Source: Terasakiispira papahanaumokuakeensis (GTDB taxonomy: Bacteria; Pseudomonadota; Gammaproteobacteria; Pseudomonadales; Halomonadaceae). From it: a stretch of 64,000 bases of DNA. The notes beneath the pieces are model-generated. The model was not told where the DNA came from and ran no database searches. It saw only the letters and a list, made by a program, of their open reading frames with translations. Where the stretch lies: contig NZ_MDTQ01000001.1 of NCBI RefSeq assembly GCF_001709345.1, positions 1,649,108-1,713,107 of the forward strand, given 5' to 3'. Positions 36,685-46,237 of this stretch are shown here, piece after piece; the first letter of the stretch is position 1, and every line of letters begins with the position of its first letter. The translations under genes and the position numbers were made by a program.

Positions 36685-38343
36685 ATGTACCAATATGATG
36701 ATTATGACCAGCGCCTAGTCGAAGAACGTGTCGCTCAATTTCGAGATCAGACAAATCGCTATCTGGCGGGTCGCTTGAGTGAAGAAGAGTTTCGCCCATT
36801 ACGTCTACAGAATGGTCTTTATATCCAGCGCCATGCACCGATGCTACGGGTAGCAATCCCTTATGGAATGCTCTCTTCAACACAATTGCGTGCACTGGCC
36901 AGCATTGGGCGCGACTATGATCGTGATTATGGTCATTTCACAACACGTCAGAATATTCAGTTCAACTGGCCAGCTCTGGAAAAAATTCCAGACATTCTCG
37001 CTGAACTGGCTCAAGTACAGATGCACGCGATCCAAACCAGTGGCAACTGCATTCGTAACACCACCACAGATCACTTTGCCGGCATTGCCGCTGATGAAGT
37101 TGCTGATCCCCGCCCCTGGTGCGAGCTGATCCGCCAATGGTCAACACTGCATCCTGAATTCGCATTTCTACCGCGCAAATTCAAAATCGCAGTCAGTGGA
37201 GGTCCCCATGACCGTGCAGCGATCCGTGTCCATGATATTGGCCTTGAATTACGCCGTAATGAGGCAAATGAACTAGGGTTTCGCGTCTTTGTCGGTGGTG
37301 GCTTAGGGCGCACACCGATGATCGGTGAAATGATCAAAGACTTCCTCCCCTGGCCACACCTCATCACCTATCTTGAGTCAATACTGCGCGTCTATAACCA
37401 ATATGGACGTCGAGACAACAAGTTCAAAGCAAGAATCAAAATTCTGGTCAAGGCACTGGGTATAGATGAGTTCCGCGAGCGCACAGAAAAGGAATGGGCG
37501 CACTTACGCAATGGCGAAAGCACGTTAACGGAAGAAGCGCTACAACAAGCGCATCGCTTTTTCAAAGAACCGGAACGCATAACAGACATTGATACGACAG
37601 ATTACGAGTATCAACGTCAGCATGACAAAGCATTTGCTCGCTTCATCACCAACAACGTCATGGCTCACAAAGCACCGGGCTACTGCGCGGTCACCCTGTC
37701 GTTGAAACATCCAAGCCGCGCGCCCGGCGATATTACATCCGATCAAATGGATCAGGTTGCGAATTTAGCTGACCAGTATAGCCTGGGTGAGCTGCGTGTG
37801 TCTCATGAACAAAACCTGGTGCTGTCCGATGTGCGACAGGACCAGCTTTATCAACTCTGGCAAAAACTGGACGAACTCAAGCTGGCATCGCCCACGATTG
37901 GGACCTTGCAGGATATTATCTGCTGCCCTGGCGGCGACTTTTGCAGCCTCGCTAACGCCAAGTCAATTCCAATTGCTCAAGCTATTCAGGCCAAAATTGA
38001 TGACCTGGACTACCTCTATGATCTGGGCGCCATTGATCTTAATATTTCCGGCTGCATGAATGCCTGTGGTCATCACCATGTCGGTCACATCGGTGTTCTG
38101 GGCGTCGATAAAAAAGGCCAGGAGTTTTATCAGGTCTCACTGGGTGGCAGCGCCACTGAAAATGCCAGTCTGGGCAAAATTCTTGGCCCCTCTTTCGCTC
38201 AAGATGATATGCCTCGTGTGATCAGTGACTTACTCGAGGTCTATGTCGAACAACGTCATGAAGATGAGCAGTTTATCGATACTTATCAACGTATCGGCCA
38301 GAAACCCTTTAAGGAGCGTGTTTATGCCCAAAATCATTCGTGA
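36685..38343 (+). CDS. cysI: Sulfite/nitrite reductase haemoprotein (CysI type)
   Basis: A 552-residue sirohaem and [4Fe-4S] reductase that takes sulfite to sulfide in assimilation. Substrate and cofactor motifs are FTTRQNIQFNWP, SGNCIRNTTTDHFAG, the cluster cysteines in CCPGGDFCSLANAKS and the sirohaem-linked ISGCMNACGHHHVGHIG. Length and the following DUF934 gene match the Pseudomonas CysI arrangement rather than enteric cysJI; no flavoprotein CysJ is present, so the electron donor is probably ferredoxin-like or separate (inference). The upstream AGGAGG-like sequence and ATG at 36685 fit. A nitrite substrate cannot be excluded from sequence. Confidence 0.92.
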   Translation: MYQYDDYDQRLVEERVAQFRDQTNRYLAGRLSEEEFRPLRLQNGLYIQRHAPMLRVAIPYGMLSSTQLRALASIGRDYDRDYGHFTTRQNIQFNWPALEKIPDILAELAQVQMHAIQTSGNCIRNTTTDHFAGIAADEVADPRPWCELIRQWSTLHPEFAFLPRKFKIAVSGGPHDRAAIRVHDIGLELRRNEANELGFRVFVGGGLGRTPMIGEMIKDFLPWPHLITYLESILRVYNQYGRRDNKFKARIKILVKALGIDEFRERTEKEWAHLRNGESTLTEEALQQAHRFFKEPERITDIDTTDYEYQRQHDKAFARFITNNVMAHKAPGYCAVTLSLKHPSRAPGDITSDQMDQVANLADQYSLGELRVSHEQNLVLSDVRQDQLYQLWQKLDELKLASPTIGTLQDIICCPGGDFCSLANAKSIPIAQAIQAKIDDLDYLYDLGAIDLNISGCMNACGHHHVGHIGVLGVDKKGQEFYQVSLGGSATENASLGKILGPSFAQDDMPRVISDLLEVYVEQRHEDEQFIDTYQRIGQKPFKERVYAQNHS

Positions 38344-38815
38344 TCGGCAACTGGTCGACGATAACTGGCAAATTCAACGAGATGCCGAAGCCGAGCCACT
38401 GACACCGAGTGAAACACAACCGGTATTGATTCAAGTCGATGAGTGGCAAGGAGCGCCTTATACTGCCCCTTGGCTGGCCAGTCATACCGAGCTGAATGAA
38501 CAGCTGGCCGACCGTTTAAAATCCGCGACCTTGATTGCGATCGACTTCCCGGATTTTAATGACGGCCGGGGTTATACCCTCTGCCGACAGCTTAGGGAGC
38601 GCTATCAGTTCAAAGGAGAAATTCGAGCAATCGGCGACGTATTGCAGGATCAGCTCTATTATATGAGCCGTGTGGGTTTTACCAGCTTTGCGATCCGTGA
38701 AGATAAAGACCCAGAAGAAGCACTACAAGGATTGAACACCTTCTCTGTGCGTTACCAAGCCGCTCAAGATGAAGCGACACCACTCTTTCGTAAACGATGG
38801 GAAGCGAGCACTTAA
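38324..38815 (+). CDS. DUF934 protein, sulfite-reduction accessory
   Basis: A 163-residue cytoplasmic protein of the DUF934 family: MPKIIRDRQLVDDNW at the start, IAIDFPDFNDGRGYTLCRQLRERY in the middle and GDVLQDQLYYMSRVGFTSFAIRED. The ATG at 38324 follows AAGGAG and overlaps the end of cysI by 20 bases, which gives translational coupling. DUF934 genes regularly follow CysI-type reductases in pseudomonads and relatives, so an assembly or electron-transfer accessory role in sulfite reduction is likely, though unproven. A terminator follows at 38913. Confidence 0.9.
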   Translation: MPKIIRDRQLVDDNWQIQRDAEAEPLTPSETQPVLIQVDEWQGAPYTAPWLASHTELNEQLADRLKSATLIAIDFPDFNDGRGYTLCRQLRERYQFKGEIRAIGDVLQDQLYYMSRVGFTSFAIREDKDPEEALQGLNTFSVRYQAAQDEATPLFRKRWEAST

Positions 38816-38912
38816 GAGACAAGGCTTCATGAAGCGCTCTATTTTGATCTTATTAGGGCGCTCTTTGCATAAAGAATTGAAGATACCTTGCACATAGGTC
38901 CTCTGGGAAAAC

Positions 38913-38943
38913 AAAAAAGAGCCGCACTAGACGGCTCTTTTTT
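38913..38943. terminator. Terminator between DUF934 and pomB
   Basis: agagccg (38918-38924) and cggctct (38932-38938) with a 7-base loop, flanked by A-run and T-run, make an intrinsic terminator usable from both convergent sides. It ends about 130 bases after DUF934. Confidence 0.85.
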
Positions 38944-39021
38944 GTGGAGGCTGCATGGAATCACGAATAACCGCTTCTTAGTCGTCACCTCATTCCATAC
39001 AGCACAGTTTTAATCAGCAAA

Positions 39022-39831
39022 CTACTGATAAGTGGGGATCTGCTGAATCCCTTGGAAGACCTGTCGTTTGCTACTGGTGTCACGTTCCATCAAAATAATT
39101 TCAACACGGCGGTTTTTAGAGCGCCCTTCAGGCGTCGCATTGGTCGCAATAGGACGTGCATCGCCATTGCCCACCACATAGAGATACTTCTCATTCAAAT
39201 CTGACATCCATGTCAACTCATGCGCGACTGAAACTGCGCGAGCGGCTGACAAATCCCAGTTGGAACGAAAACGCTCAGTGTTAATAGGCTGGTTATCCGT
39301 ACTGCCCCCCACAATGGTATACATATCATAATCTGATACGATATCAGCCACTTTTTGGATAATCGGTACCATTTGCGGCTCCAGCCAATCACTCCCCGAC
39401 TTAAAGGCAGCATCATCAGGAAAACGAATGATAATGTGATCCTCATCTCGCTCGATGATGACCAAACCTTTCTCAACTTCGTCTACAAAGTTGGTTTCCA
39501 AACGGTTCCCTAATGTCTCTAACTGCTTGTTCTCTTGCTCCTCACCTTCTTCGGTATTGGGTTTGGGCTTAATCGGATCAACGAGATTATCCGTACGAGG
39601 CGGATTATCAGAAGGAATAATGTTAAGCGGATTCATCGCCTGCAGACCAAAAGAGCTTTGCAGTGCTTGTGCAATACTTTTATAGCGCTCAACATCCATC
39701 GTTGAAAAGGATAAGATCAACACAAAGAAAGTTAACAAGAGCGTCATGATATCGGCAAAAGTGGTCATCCACTCAGGCGCGCCATTTGCTCCTAACTTTT
39801 TCTTCTTGCGTCTACGTTCGCTCTGAGCCAT
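39022..39831 (-). CDS. pomB: Flagellar stator protein, PomB/MotB family
   Basis: A 269-residue stator subunit. A basic N-terminal tail (SERRRKKKKLG) precedes one membrane helix with the ion-binding aspartate (Asp27) in WMTTFADIMTLLLTFFVLILSFS. The C-terminal OmpA-like peptidoglycan domain (about 130-260) has IVGGSTDNQP and FRSNWDLSAARAVSVAHEL. The helix text is closer to Na+-type PomB than to H+-type MotB of E. coli, so sodium drive is inferred. It follows pomA after 16 bases. No other flagellar genes are nearby. Confidence 0.9.
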   Translation of the reverse strand: MAQSERRRKKKKLGANGAPEWMTTFADIMTLLLTFFVLILSFSTMDVERYKSIAQALQSSFGLQAMNPLNIIPSDNPPRTDNLVDPIKPKPNTEEGEEQENKQLETLGNRLETNFVDEVEKGLVIIERDEDHIIIRFPDDAAFKSGSDWLEPQMVPIIQKVADIVSDYDMYTIVGGSTDNQPINTERFRSNWDLSAARAVSVAHELTWMSDLNEKYLYVVGNGDARPIATNATPEGRSKNRRVEIILMERDTSSKRQVFQGIQQIPTYQ

Positions 39832-39847
39832 ACGGCTTCAACCTTCT

Positions 39848-40624
39848 TCAGTCGATTTCTTCTGTCATGGTAATCCCGCCTCGCTGATATTCAGGCAGGT
39901 AGGTTTCCAACAGCTCATCCAGAACCTGAGGGTTCATGCCGTTATATATACCCATTACAGAATCGATAATTAACGACATATTGTTTTCAAGTTCTTCAGT
40001 TTTCATTGCCAATTTCTCAGCCATTGGCAAGAAAAATAACTGAGCCATCAAAGCACCATAGAAGGTTGTCAGCAACGCAATCGCCATCCCGGGGCCTAAC
40101 TTGCTTGGATCATCCAAGTTATTCAACATGGCAACCAAACCGACCAAAGTACCGATCATCCCGAAGGCTGGTGCGCTATCCCCCATGGCCCGGAAGACCT
40201 TCTCACCCACTTGTTTGCGATAAATAGACAGATACATTTCTTTCGTCAGCACTTCCTGGATAAATTCTGGAGCGCTGCCATCAACACACATCTGAACCCC
40301 TTTAGCAAAAAAAGGATTCGGAATAGGCTCATCTTCCAAGCCCAGCAAACCGTTACGTCTTGCAATACGAGACAAGCGGTTGGCTAATCCAATGATTTCG
40401 CGAGGGTTGTCATTTCGATCAAAGAATGCTGTGGCAAAACCTTCTTTAAGTCCGACAAAAAAACTTTGAATTCGAAACTTGATTAAGGCCGATGCGCCAG
40501 TCCCCCCGACGACCAGCAACAAACCGGGTAGATTAAGGTAGATATCAACGTTGGAACTGGTCACGATCGATAACGCAATGAGAACGGTACCAATCACCAG
40601 TCCAAGAAGTGTGGCAAGATCCAT
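39848..40624 (-). CDS. pomA: Flagellar stator protein, PomA/MotA family
   Basis: A 258-residue inner-membrane protein with four helices. It begins MDLATLLGLVIG, as Vibrio PomA does, and has the conserved FRAMGDSAPAFGMIGTLVGLVAML with the prolines that line the ion channel and contact the rotor. The cytoplasmic loop (about 70-150) holds the charged residues that interact with FliG. Together with PomB it forms the ion-driven stator. The ATG at 40624 follows AAGGA. Similarity in the first helix and the PomB partner favour the Na+ type, typical of marine bacteria. Confidence 0.92.
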   Translation of the reverse strand: MDLATLLGLVIGTVLIALSIVTSSNVDIYLNLPGLLLVVGGTGASALIKFRIQSFFVGLKEGFATAFFDRNDNPREIIGLANRLSRIARRNGLLGLEDEPIPNPFFAKGVQMCVDGSAPEFIQEVLTKEMYLSIYRKQVGEKVFRAMGDSAPAFGMIGTLVGLVAMLNNLDDPSKLGPGMAIALLTTFYGALMAQLFFLPMAEKLAMKTEELENNMSLIIDSVMGIYNGMNPQVLDELLETYLPEYQRGGITMTEEID

Positions 40625-40907
40625 AGGTGGGTCCTTGTGGCTTGAACAGCATCAGGTCATGTGAGAAACACGATCATTATAGAAACATGATATCAGCCCC
40701 ATCTATTTTGCCTAGTGGCATACCGCAGGGAATTGTGTTTGACCTTTGATGAAGCTTGCAGATATTTACATTTAGTCACGGGCAGATCACGTTTCGCTTT
40801 TGAGTATACCCTCACCTTAGCAAAGGGTATAAATTCCATAATTACGGTATAGTGTAAAAACCTAACAAAGCACTACCGTGACTTTAGATGACTCAGGAGG
40901 AGATATC

Positions 40908-41354
40908 ATGTGGAAAAAAGCGGCTTTAATCGCTGCAGCTTGTATAACGACAAGTGGCACAGTATTTGCTGAAATGAAACCTGATGATGCGATCGAATAT
41001 CGTCAATCAGTGTTTGAGGTCGGTCGTTTTCAGTTTGGTGGCATGGCCGCCATGCTCCGAGGGGAGCAAGACTGGAATACCCCAGCGTTTACAGAGCATG
41101 CCAAGGTGTTAGCCACAATTGCCCCTTTGCTTCGTACAGGCTTTTCAGTCGAAAGCCATGAGGGTGATACTGATGCATTACCTAAAATTTGGCGTGAAAA
41201 AGCTGAGTTTGATGAACTGTTAAATAGCTACATCAGTGATGCAGAAAAGCTTTATCAAATCGCTCAACAGGGCGATGAAAATGCCATGAAACAACAGTTC
41301 AAAGCCACGGCACGGCACTGTAAGGCCTGTCACGACGACTACAGGGCTGACTAA
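40908..41354 (+). CDS. Cytochrome c' (class II)
   Basis: A 148-residue periplasmic haem protein: a signal peptide ending at VFAEM, a four-helix bundle (PDDAIEYRQSVFEVGRFQFGGMAAML is the usual first helix) and the C-terminal haem motif CKACH. The ATG at 40908 has AGGAGG at 9 bases; a start 10 codons upstream is not supported. Cytochromes c' bind NO or accept electrons. The convergent cytochrome b561 gene is a natural electron partner and such pairs are common. This is the second class II cytochrome in the window (compare 8606). Confidence 0.92.
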   Translation: MWKKAALIAAACITTSGTVFAEMKPDDAIEYRQSVFEVGRFQFGGMAAMLRGEQDWNTPAFTEHAKVLATIAPLLRTGFSVESHEGDTDALPKIWREKAEFDELLNSYISDAEKLYQIAQQGDENAMKQQFKATARHCKACHDDYRAD

Positions 41355-41511
41355 CCCTCCCTCAACGCGTTGCCAATGCCGCATTGCCATCGGTATAAAG
41401 CCTCATTAAAACTGTGGCTCACCACCGCCAGCTTTGCGGCTTTTAAGTCATTAACATCGTTCATCATCAATATCGGCAACGATCAGGCAATGAATTGTGC
41501 CAGCCATTCCC

Positions 41512-42198
41512 TCATAACTGATTCAAAATAATCCAGGGTGATGCCGCCAAGCAGAGTGTGATCAAAAAACGGAGATAGAACGAAACAATACTCCCACCAG
41601 GGCTCTTAACCCGCGCTTCATCAGCAATCTTCTGATCGGCAGAAAAACGCTTCCGCCCAGTGATCATGGCAGGCACCAACGATTCTCCCTTGAACCTATG
41701 CCATATAATGGCCAGCACGTGCAAACCAATAAGGCCCAACAGCCAGTAAAATCCCTGCCGGTGAATTGAAGTTAGCTCAGAAGCCAAATCGCGATTAATC
41801 AGTGAATAAAGCGGCCCTTCGATAAAGATATCATCGGTGCTAAAAAGCCCTAAAACGGCTTGCCCTAGCATGGCTAATAGCAATACAGGCACCATTAAGC
41901 CACCTAAAGGGTTATGTCCAATGTAATGCTCGCCTTTCCCAGAGAGCTGACGCTTGGCATAATTAAAGATAACTCTCGGGCTATAAATAAAACGTGAAAA
42001 CCGTGCCGAAGCACTCCCCCAAAAGCCCCAAAATAATCGAAAAATAACTAGGCATAGTAAAAGCTGGCCCAAGAGCACATGCTGATCCATATCGCCTTGA
42101 TCATAGGTCCACCATAAGAGCCCTATCAGTACAACAAATGCCCAGTGCAGAACACGGACAGGCCAATCCCAGACTCGATAGGTTTGCTGCTCAGTCAT
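41512..42198 (-). CDS. Cytochrome b561-type membrane protein
   Basis: A 228-residue inner-membrane dihaem cytochrome of the bacterial b561/hydrogenase-b family with four or five helices. Haem-ligand histidines occur in RVWDWPVRVLHWAFV, GHNPLGGLMV, SIHRQGFYWLLGLIGLHVLAIIWHRF. A cytoplasmic segment (about 170-200) follows, and a last helix ends the protein. GAGG precedes the ATG. It probably passes electrons from quinol to a periplasmic acceptor such as the cytochrome c' encoded convergently next door (inference). Confidence 0.88.
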   Translation of the reverse strand: MTEQQTYRVWDWPVRVLHWAFVVLIGLLWWTYDQGDMDQHVLLGQLLLCLVIFRLFWGFWGSASARFSRFIYSPRVIFNYAKRQLSGKGEHYIGHNPLGGLMVPVLLLAMLGQAVLGLFSTDDIFIEGPLYSLINRDLASELTSIHRQGFYWLLGLIGLHVLAIIWHRFKGESLVPAMITGRKRFSADQKIADEARVKSPGGSIVSFYLRFLITLCLAASPWIILNQL

Positions 42199-42380
42199 GT
42201 TTTATTCGCCTCTTTCACGTTAATTTTCAGCCGTTAGAGGAAGTGTGCCGCATTTTGTCTAAGGATTCATTGCGCTATACGAGCTTTCACTGACTTGTGT
42301 CGTTTCCCATGACATGCCAAATCATTGTGATCGCAGTAAACTAAAGAGCATTGCTTTCATCCAAACCAAGGAGTTCTTCA

Positions 42381-43028
42381 ATGAACCGGGATCTTGCCTC
42401 TATTCGACGCAACTATGAACATGACCCGCTACTGGAGCAGGATGTCCCCGACAATCCGAATGAACTGTTTCGAGAGTGGATCAACAATGCGATTGAGACG
42501 GGAGGGCTTGACCCGAATGCAATGACACTGGCCACAGTTGATCAGCGTCATAAGCCTCATGCACGTATCGTATTACTAAAGGGGCATGATGACAGCGGGT
42601 TTGTTTTTTTCACCAATTATCAAAGTGCCAAAGGTCAAGAGCTTGCATGTAATACTCAGGCCGCACTCGTTTTCTGGTGGGAAACAGTTGAGCGCCAAGT
42701 CAGAGTTGAAGGCCATATAGAACAACTTTCTGCTGAGGAATCAACCGATTATTACCAGAGCCGTCCGCGTGGCAGCCAACTGGGTGCATGGATATCGAAA
42801 CAAAGCCAAGTCATTCCGGACCGAGAATGGCTATCAATGCGTTCAGAACAATTGGCACAAGACTTTGACGGACAAACGATCCTACCTAGGCCCGAGCACT
42901 GGGGAGGGTATCGTGTTGTTCCTGAGCTGATTGAGTTCTGGCAAGGACAACCTAGCCGTTTGCATGATCGCTTACGCTATCGGTTAAACGATGATCAATC
43001 TTGGACCCTAGAAAGGCTCTCTCCTTAA
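42381..43028 (+). CDS. pdxH: Pyridoxamine 5'-phosphate oxidase
   Basis: A 215-residue FMN enzyme that oxidises pyridoxine or pyridoxamine 5'-phosphate to PLP. LATVDQRHKPHARIVLLKGHDDSGFVFFTNYQSAKGQEL, QVRVEGHIEQLS, SRPRGSQLGAWISKQS and the C-terminal WGGYRVVPELIEFWQG / RLHDRLRY are family signatures. The ATG at 42381 has AAGGAG at 8 bases; the open frame ten codons upstream lacks one. The coenzyme supports PLP enzymes such as EctB and Alr. It ends at a shared terminator with proX. Confidence 0.95.
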   Translation: MNRDLASIRRNYEHDPLLEQDVPDNPNELFREWINNAIETGGLDPNAMTLATVDQRHKPHARIVLLKGHDDSGFVFFTNYQSAKGQELACNTQAALVFWWETVERQVRVEGHIEQLSAEESTDYYQSRPRGSQLGAWISKQSQVIPDREWLSMRSEQLAQDFDGQTILPRPEHWGGYRVVPELIEFWQGQPSRLHDRLRYRLNDDQSWTLERLSP

Positions 43029-43077
43029 GCGAGTATTTGTACTGACTGTTTTTACTTTCTTTATAAACAACTCCATT

Positions 43078-43105
43078 AAAAAAGGCGCCAAGTGGGCGCC
43101 TTTTT
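43078..43105. terminator. Bidirectional terminator between pdxH and proX
   Basis: aaaggcgcc (43081-43089) and ggcgccttt (43095-43103) with a 5-base loop form a stem flanked by an A-run and T-run, so both convergent genes can terminate here. Confidence 0.9.
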
Positions 43106-43139
43106 ATAGTCATTTTTTTATAGCCATCAAGAAAGTGGT

Positions 43140-44009
43140 TTACTCTGCCAGCCACTCTTTAACACGTTCAGGATGATCCGCCAGCCACTTTTGGGCATTT
43201 TCATAAGGGTCTGAACCATCGACCTGATTCATGACCATTACTTCAGCCATCTCCTCAGGTGTCCAGTAGAAATTATCTAAGATGCGATAAGCTTCAGGCA
43301 TATCATCTTTTAACCCTTTACGGACAATCGTATGAATCTCTTCAGCATCGCCGTAGACATTTTTAGGGTCGTCCAGGTATTTCAGATCCCAACGTGCAAA
43401 CATCCAGTGCGGCGTCCACCCAGTGACGACAATCGGCTCGTGCGCCTTGATTGCACTAGCCAAAGCAGCGGTCATCGTCGCCCCCGATCCTTCAATCAAA
43501 CGCATACGACGCAGACCATATTCATCAACCGCTTTTTCGGTCAAACGCATCAAGCCTGCCCCCGGATCAATCCCGGTAATGCGTCGATTGAACTCACCGG
43601 CCACATCGCTATCTTTTAAATCCTCAATAGAATCAACATCAACATAGTCGGGCACAACTAAGCCCAATTTGGTGCCTTCCAGATTAGCCCCTAGATCAAC
43701 GATATCATCCTTTGTTTTAGCGAGATAATCTTCGTGCGTCGAAGGCAACCACGCGGCGGTAAACCCATCGTAATCAGCGACAGCCACCGATTGCCACATG
43801 GCCGCAGCGCTGACAGGCGTAATCGTGACATCATACCCTTGCTCTTCGAGCAGCGCTTTGACTACGTTAGTGCTGGCAACCTCACTGGACCATTCAACAT
43901 AGGCCAGTTTGATATCACCTTTATCATGATCTGCCGCCATAGCTGGGCCGGTCCCCGCGAGGACAGCGGTTGCACAGACAGCACTGAGTAGTTGCTTTGC
44001 GATTTTCAT
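43140..44009 (-). CDS. proX: Glycine betaine/proline ABC substrate-binding protein
   Basis: A 289-residue periplasmic receptor of the OpuAC class. A signal peptide ends at AMAADH. IKLAYVEWSSEVASTNVVKALLEEQGYDV, GFTAAWLPSTHEDYL, and WTPHWMFARWDLKYLDDPKNVYG contain the aromatic residues that cage quaternary ammonium groups. The ATG follows AAGGAG. It is separated from proW by 117 bases containing short direct repeats. Betaine, proline betaine or choline are possible ligands; betaine is the best guess in a salt-adapted cell. Confidence 0.93.
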   Translation of the reverse strand: MKIAKQLLSAVCATAVLAGTGPAMAADHDKGDIKLAYVEWSSEVASTNVVKALLEEQGYDVTITPVSAAAMWQSVAVADYDGFTAAWLPSTHEDYLAKTKDDIVDLGANLEGTKLGLVVPDYVDVDSIEDLKDSDVAGEFNRRITGIDPGAGLMRLTEKAVDEYGLRRMRLIEGSGATMTAALASAIKAHEPIVVTGWTPHWMFARWDLKYLDDPKNVYGDAEEIHTIVRKGLKDDMPEAYRILDNFYWTPEEMAEVMVMNQVDGSDPYENAQKWLADHPERVKEWLAE

Positions 44010-44068
44010 GAGCCTTATCTCCTTCTTATATTGGCTTGGTCGTCTTGGCTTTTGTTATCTTTACTTGT

Positions 44069-44121
44069 GATATATCAATGGCGTTCTATCAATAGACTTG
44101 TCTCAATAGATATATCAATGG
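44069..44121. repeat. Short direct repeats between proW and proX
   Basis: GATATATCAATGG occurs at 44069-44081 and again at 44109-44121, exactly 40 bases apart. Two diverged relatives (ctatcaataga and ctcaatagata) lie between them, giving four TCAAT-centred words. Confidence 0.55.
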
Positions 44122-44126
44122 ATCTG

Positions 44127-44999
44127 TCACTTAGACTGCCGTTTAGCCTGGCCGAGCTTCTGAGTCATTCGATCTAGCACCATCGCCAAAATCACGACAG
44201 CGAGACCGGCCTCAAAACCTTTACCTGGCTGTAAACGTTGAATCGCTTTCCATACATCGCCCCCTAATCCGTCGGCACCGATCATGGCGGCAATGACCAC
44301 CATGGATAACGCCAACATAATGGTTTGGTTAATCCCGGCCATCATCGTTGGCACCGCCATGGGTAATTGAAGCTTCAGCAACTTCTGTGCTTTTGTTGAA
44401 CCAAACGCATCAGCCGCTTCAATTAATTGCGTTGGCACCTGTCGAATGCCCAACGTTGTAAAACGAATGGCCGGGGGCATAGAGAAAATAACGGTGGCAA
44501 AAATAGCCGCAACGGGGCCAATCCCGAAAAACGGAATCGCGGGAATCAAATAAACAAATGCGGGCATTGTCTGCATGAAGTCGAGTACGGGCATGATAAT
44601 CCGGTACATCCCTTCATAAAGTGCAGCCAAAATCCCCAGCGGTACAGCTAGCGCTACCGCAACCACCGTCGCAAACAACACCAAGGTGAAGGATTCAAGC
44701 ATTGAATCCCATAATCCTAAATTATAAATCAGTGCAAACCCGACTGCGGTGAACACACCCAGTCGCCAGTTACCGGCGAAAAGCCCTTTACGCCAATAAC
44801 CCACTTTCCAGGCCAGTAAGGCAAATACGACAATCAATAACTCGGGGCGAATATCAAACAGCAGATCATTCAGGCCAAAAATCGCGTTTTCGGTCACATC
44901 ACTGATAGTCCGAGTAACACTGGAATATTCCTCTGTCAAAAAATCTAGACCACTCTCAACCCAGTGCCCTAAAGGGATTTTATTATCTAAAAAGCTCAT
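44127..44999 (-). CDS. proW: Glycine betaine/proline ABC permease
   Basis: A 290-residue inner-membrane permease with the binding-protein-dependent transport fold. After an N-terminal hydrophilic stretch there are about 6 helices. The EAA-type loop reads IEAADAFGSTKAQKLLKLQLPMAVPTMMAGINQTIMLALSMVVIAAMIG, the usual ProW pattern. Its ATG overlaps the proV stop (ATGA), so translation is coupled. It forms the membrane channel for the ProV ATPase and ProX receptor. Confidence 0.94.
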   Translation of the reverse strand: MSFLDNKIPLGHWVESGLDFLTEEYSSVTRTISDVTENAIFGLNDLLFDIRPELLIVVFALLAWKVGYWRKGLFAGNWRLGVFTAVGFALIYNLGLWDSMLESFTLVLFATVVAVALAVPLGILAALYEGMYRIIMPVLDFMQTMPAFVYLIPAIPFFGIGPVAAIFATVIFSMPPAIRFTTLGIRQVPTQLIEAADAFGSTKAQKLLKLQLPMAVPTMMAGINQTIMLALSMVVIAAMIGADGLGGDVWKAIQRLQPGKGFEAGLAVVILAMVLDRMTQKLGQAKRQSK

Positions 45000-46237
45000 A
45001 CGATGTGCTCCCCTTCAGGTTGTGCCTGCTTGTTATCTTTCTGACCGCTCTCAACGGTTGCAGCCTGAGCCAGTTCAGCAAGCAGTGAACCTCTAACAAC
45101 CACCCCTTTTAAACGATCCTGCTCATCGACAACCGCAATGGGATAGCTACGCTCATCAAACAGAGGGAAAAGATTATTAAGCGGTTCATCTTCAGACACC
45201 TTATGTAAATCGGTGATCAACAAGTCTTGAATGCGCCGATCTCCACGTTTTACCGCTTCATTCAACACATCCGCTTCCACCAGACCACACAACTTACGCT
45301 CACGAGTGGTGATCAGCATCCGGTCCATGCCATTTTCTCGCATGCGATGCAGCACTGTTCGCGGACCATCGTTTAAATAACCAATCGCTCTGGCCGGTGT
45401 CATGGCCGCATTCGCGGTTAAGATCCGCGTCATGTCCACGCCTTCAATAAAGCGTTCAACATAGCGATTAGCAGGATGAGTCAAGATTTCTTCAGGCGAC
45501 CCTTCTTGAACAATTTCGCCATCTTTCAACAGAATGATTCGATCCCCTAAATTCAACGCCTCATCTAAATCGTGAGTGATGAAAATGACGGTCTTTTTCA
45601 TTCGAGTCTGTAAATCCAGCAACTCTTGCTGCATATCTCGACGAATTAACGGATCGAGCGCACTAAAAGCTTCATCCATCAATAAGATGTCAGGGTCGGC
45701 CGCTAGCGCTCGAGACAAACCTACACGCTGCTGCATCCCACCCGATAACTGATCCGGATAAGCATCAGCCCATTCCTCTAAACCGACGAGTTGTAATGCT
45801 TCCAAACCTTTTTTAGCACGTGATCCTTTGTCAACTCCCTGGATTTCCAAACCGTACTCAGTATTTTCCAGAACAGTGCGATGTGGAAATAAGGCGAAGT
45901 GCTGGAACACCATGCCGAAAGTTTCTCGTCGGAAACGCAATAGCCCTTTGTTATCTAACTTGACGATATCTTGCCCATTGATCTCAACACTCCCTTCGGT
46001 AGGCTCGATCAGTCGATTGAGGCAACGTATCAAGGTGGATTTTCCGCTTCCAGATAACCCCATGATCACTAACAACTCGCCTTCATTGACGTCAAACTCA
46101 ATCTTCGAAAGCCCCAGAGTCATACCCGTTTTTTCCAGTATCTCTGGGCGTTTAAGTCCTTTGTCACGCAACTTGAGGGCCGGCGTAGGATTGTTGCCGA
46201 ACACCTTGCTCAAACTGCGTACCCTTATCTTGGGCAT
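44996..46237 (-). CDS. proV: Glycine betaine/proline ABC ATPase with CBS domains
   Basis: A 413-residue ABC ATPase: Walker A GLSGSGKSTL, signature LSGGMQQRVGLSRAL, Walker B ILLMDEAFSALD, and the ProV-typical GMVFQHFALFPHRTVLENTEYGLE. Residues about 280-400 carry two CBS motifs, which in relatives sense ionic strength and gate osmotically controlled uptake. GGAG precedes the ATG. It leads the proVWX transcript. The upstream region 46321-46380 is strongly A+T-rich, as expected for an osmoregulated promoter, but no clear -35/-10 pair stands out. Confidence 0.95.
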   Translation of the reverse strand: MPKIRVRSLSKVFGNNPTPALKLRDKGLKRPEILEKTGMTLGLSKIEFDVNEGELLVIMGLSGSGKSTLIRCLNRLIEPTEGSVEINGQDIVKLDNKGLLRFRRETFGMVFQHFALFPHRTVLENTEYGLEIQGVDKGSRAKKGLEALQLVGLEEWADAYPDQLSGGMQQRVGLSRALAADPDILLMDEAFSALDPLIRRDMQQELLDLQTRMKKTVIFITHDLDEALNLGDRIILLKDGEIVQEGSPEEILTHPANRYVERFIEGVDMTRILTANAAMTPARAIGYLNDGPRTVLHRMRENGMDRMLITTRERKLCGLVEADVLNEAVKRGDRRIQDLLITDLHKVSEDEPLNNLFPLFDERSYPIAVVDEQDRLKGVVVRGSLLAELAQAATVESGQKDNKQAQPEGEHIV

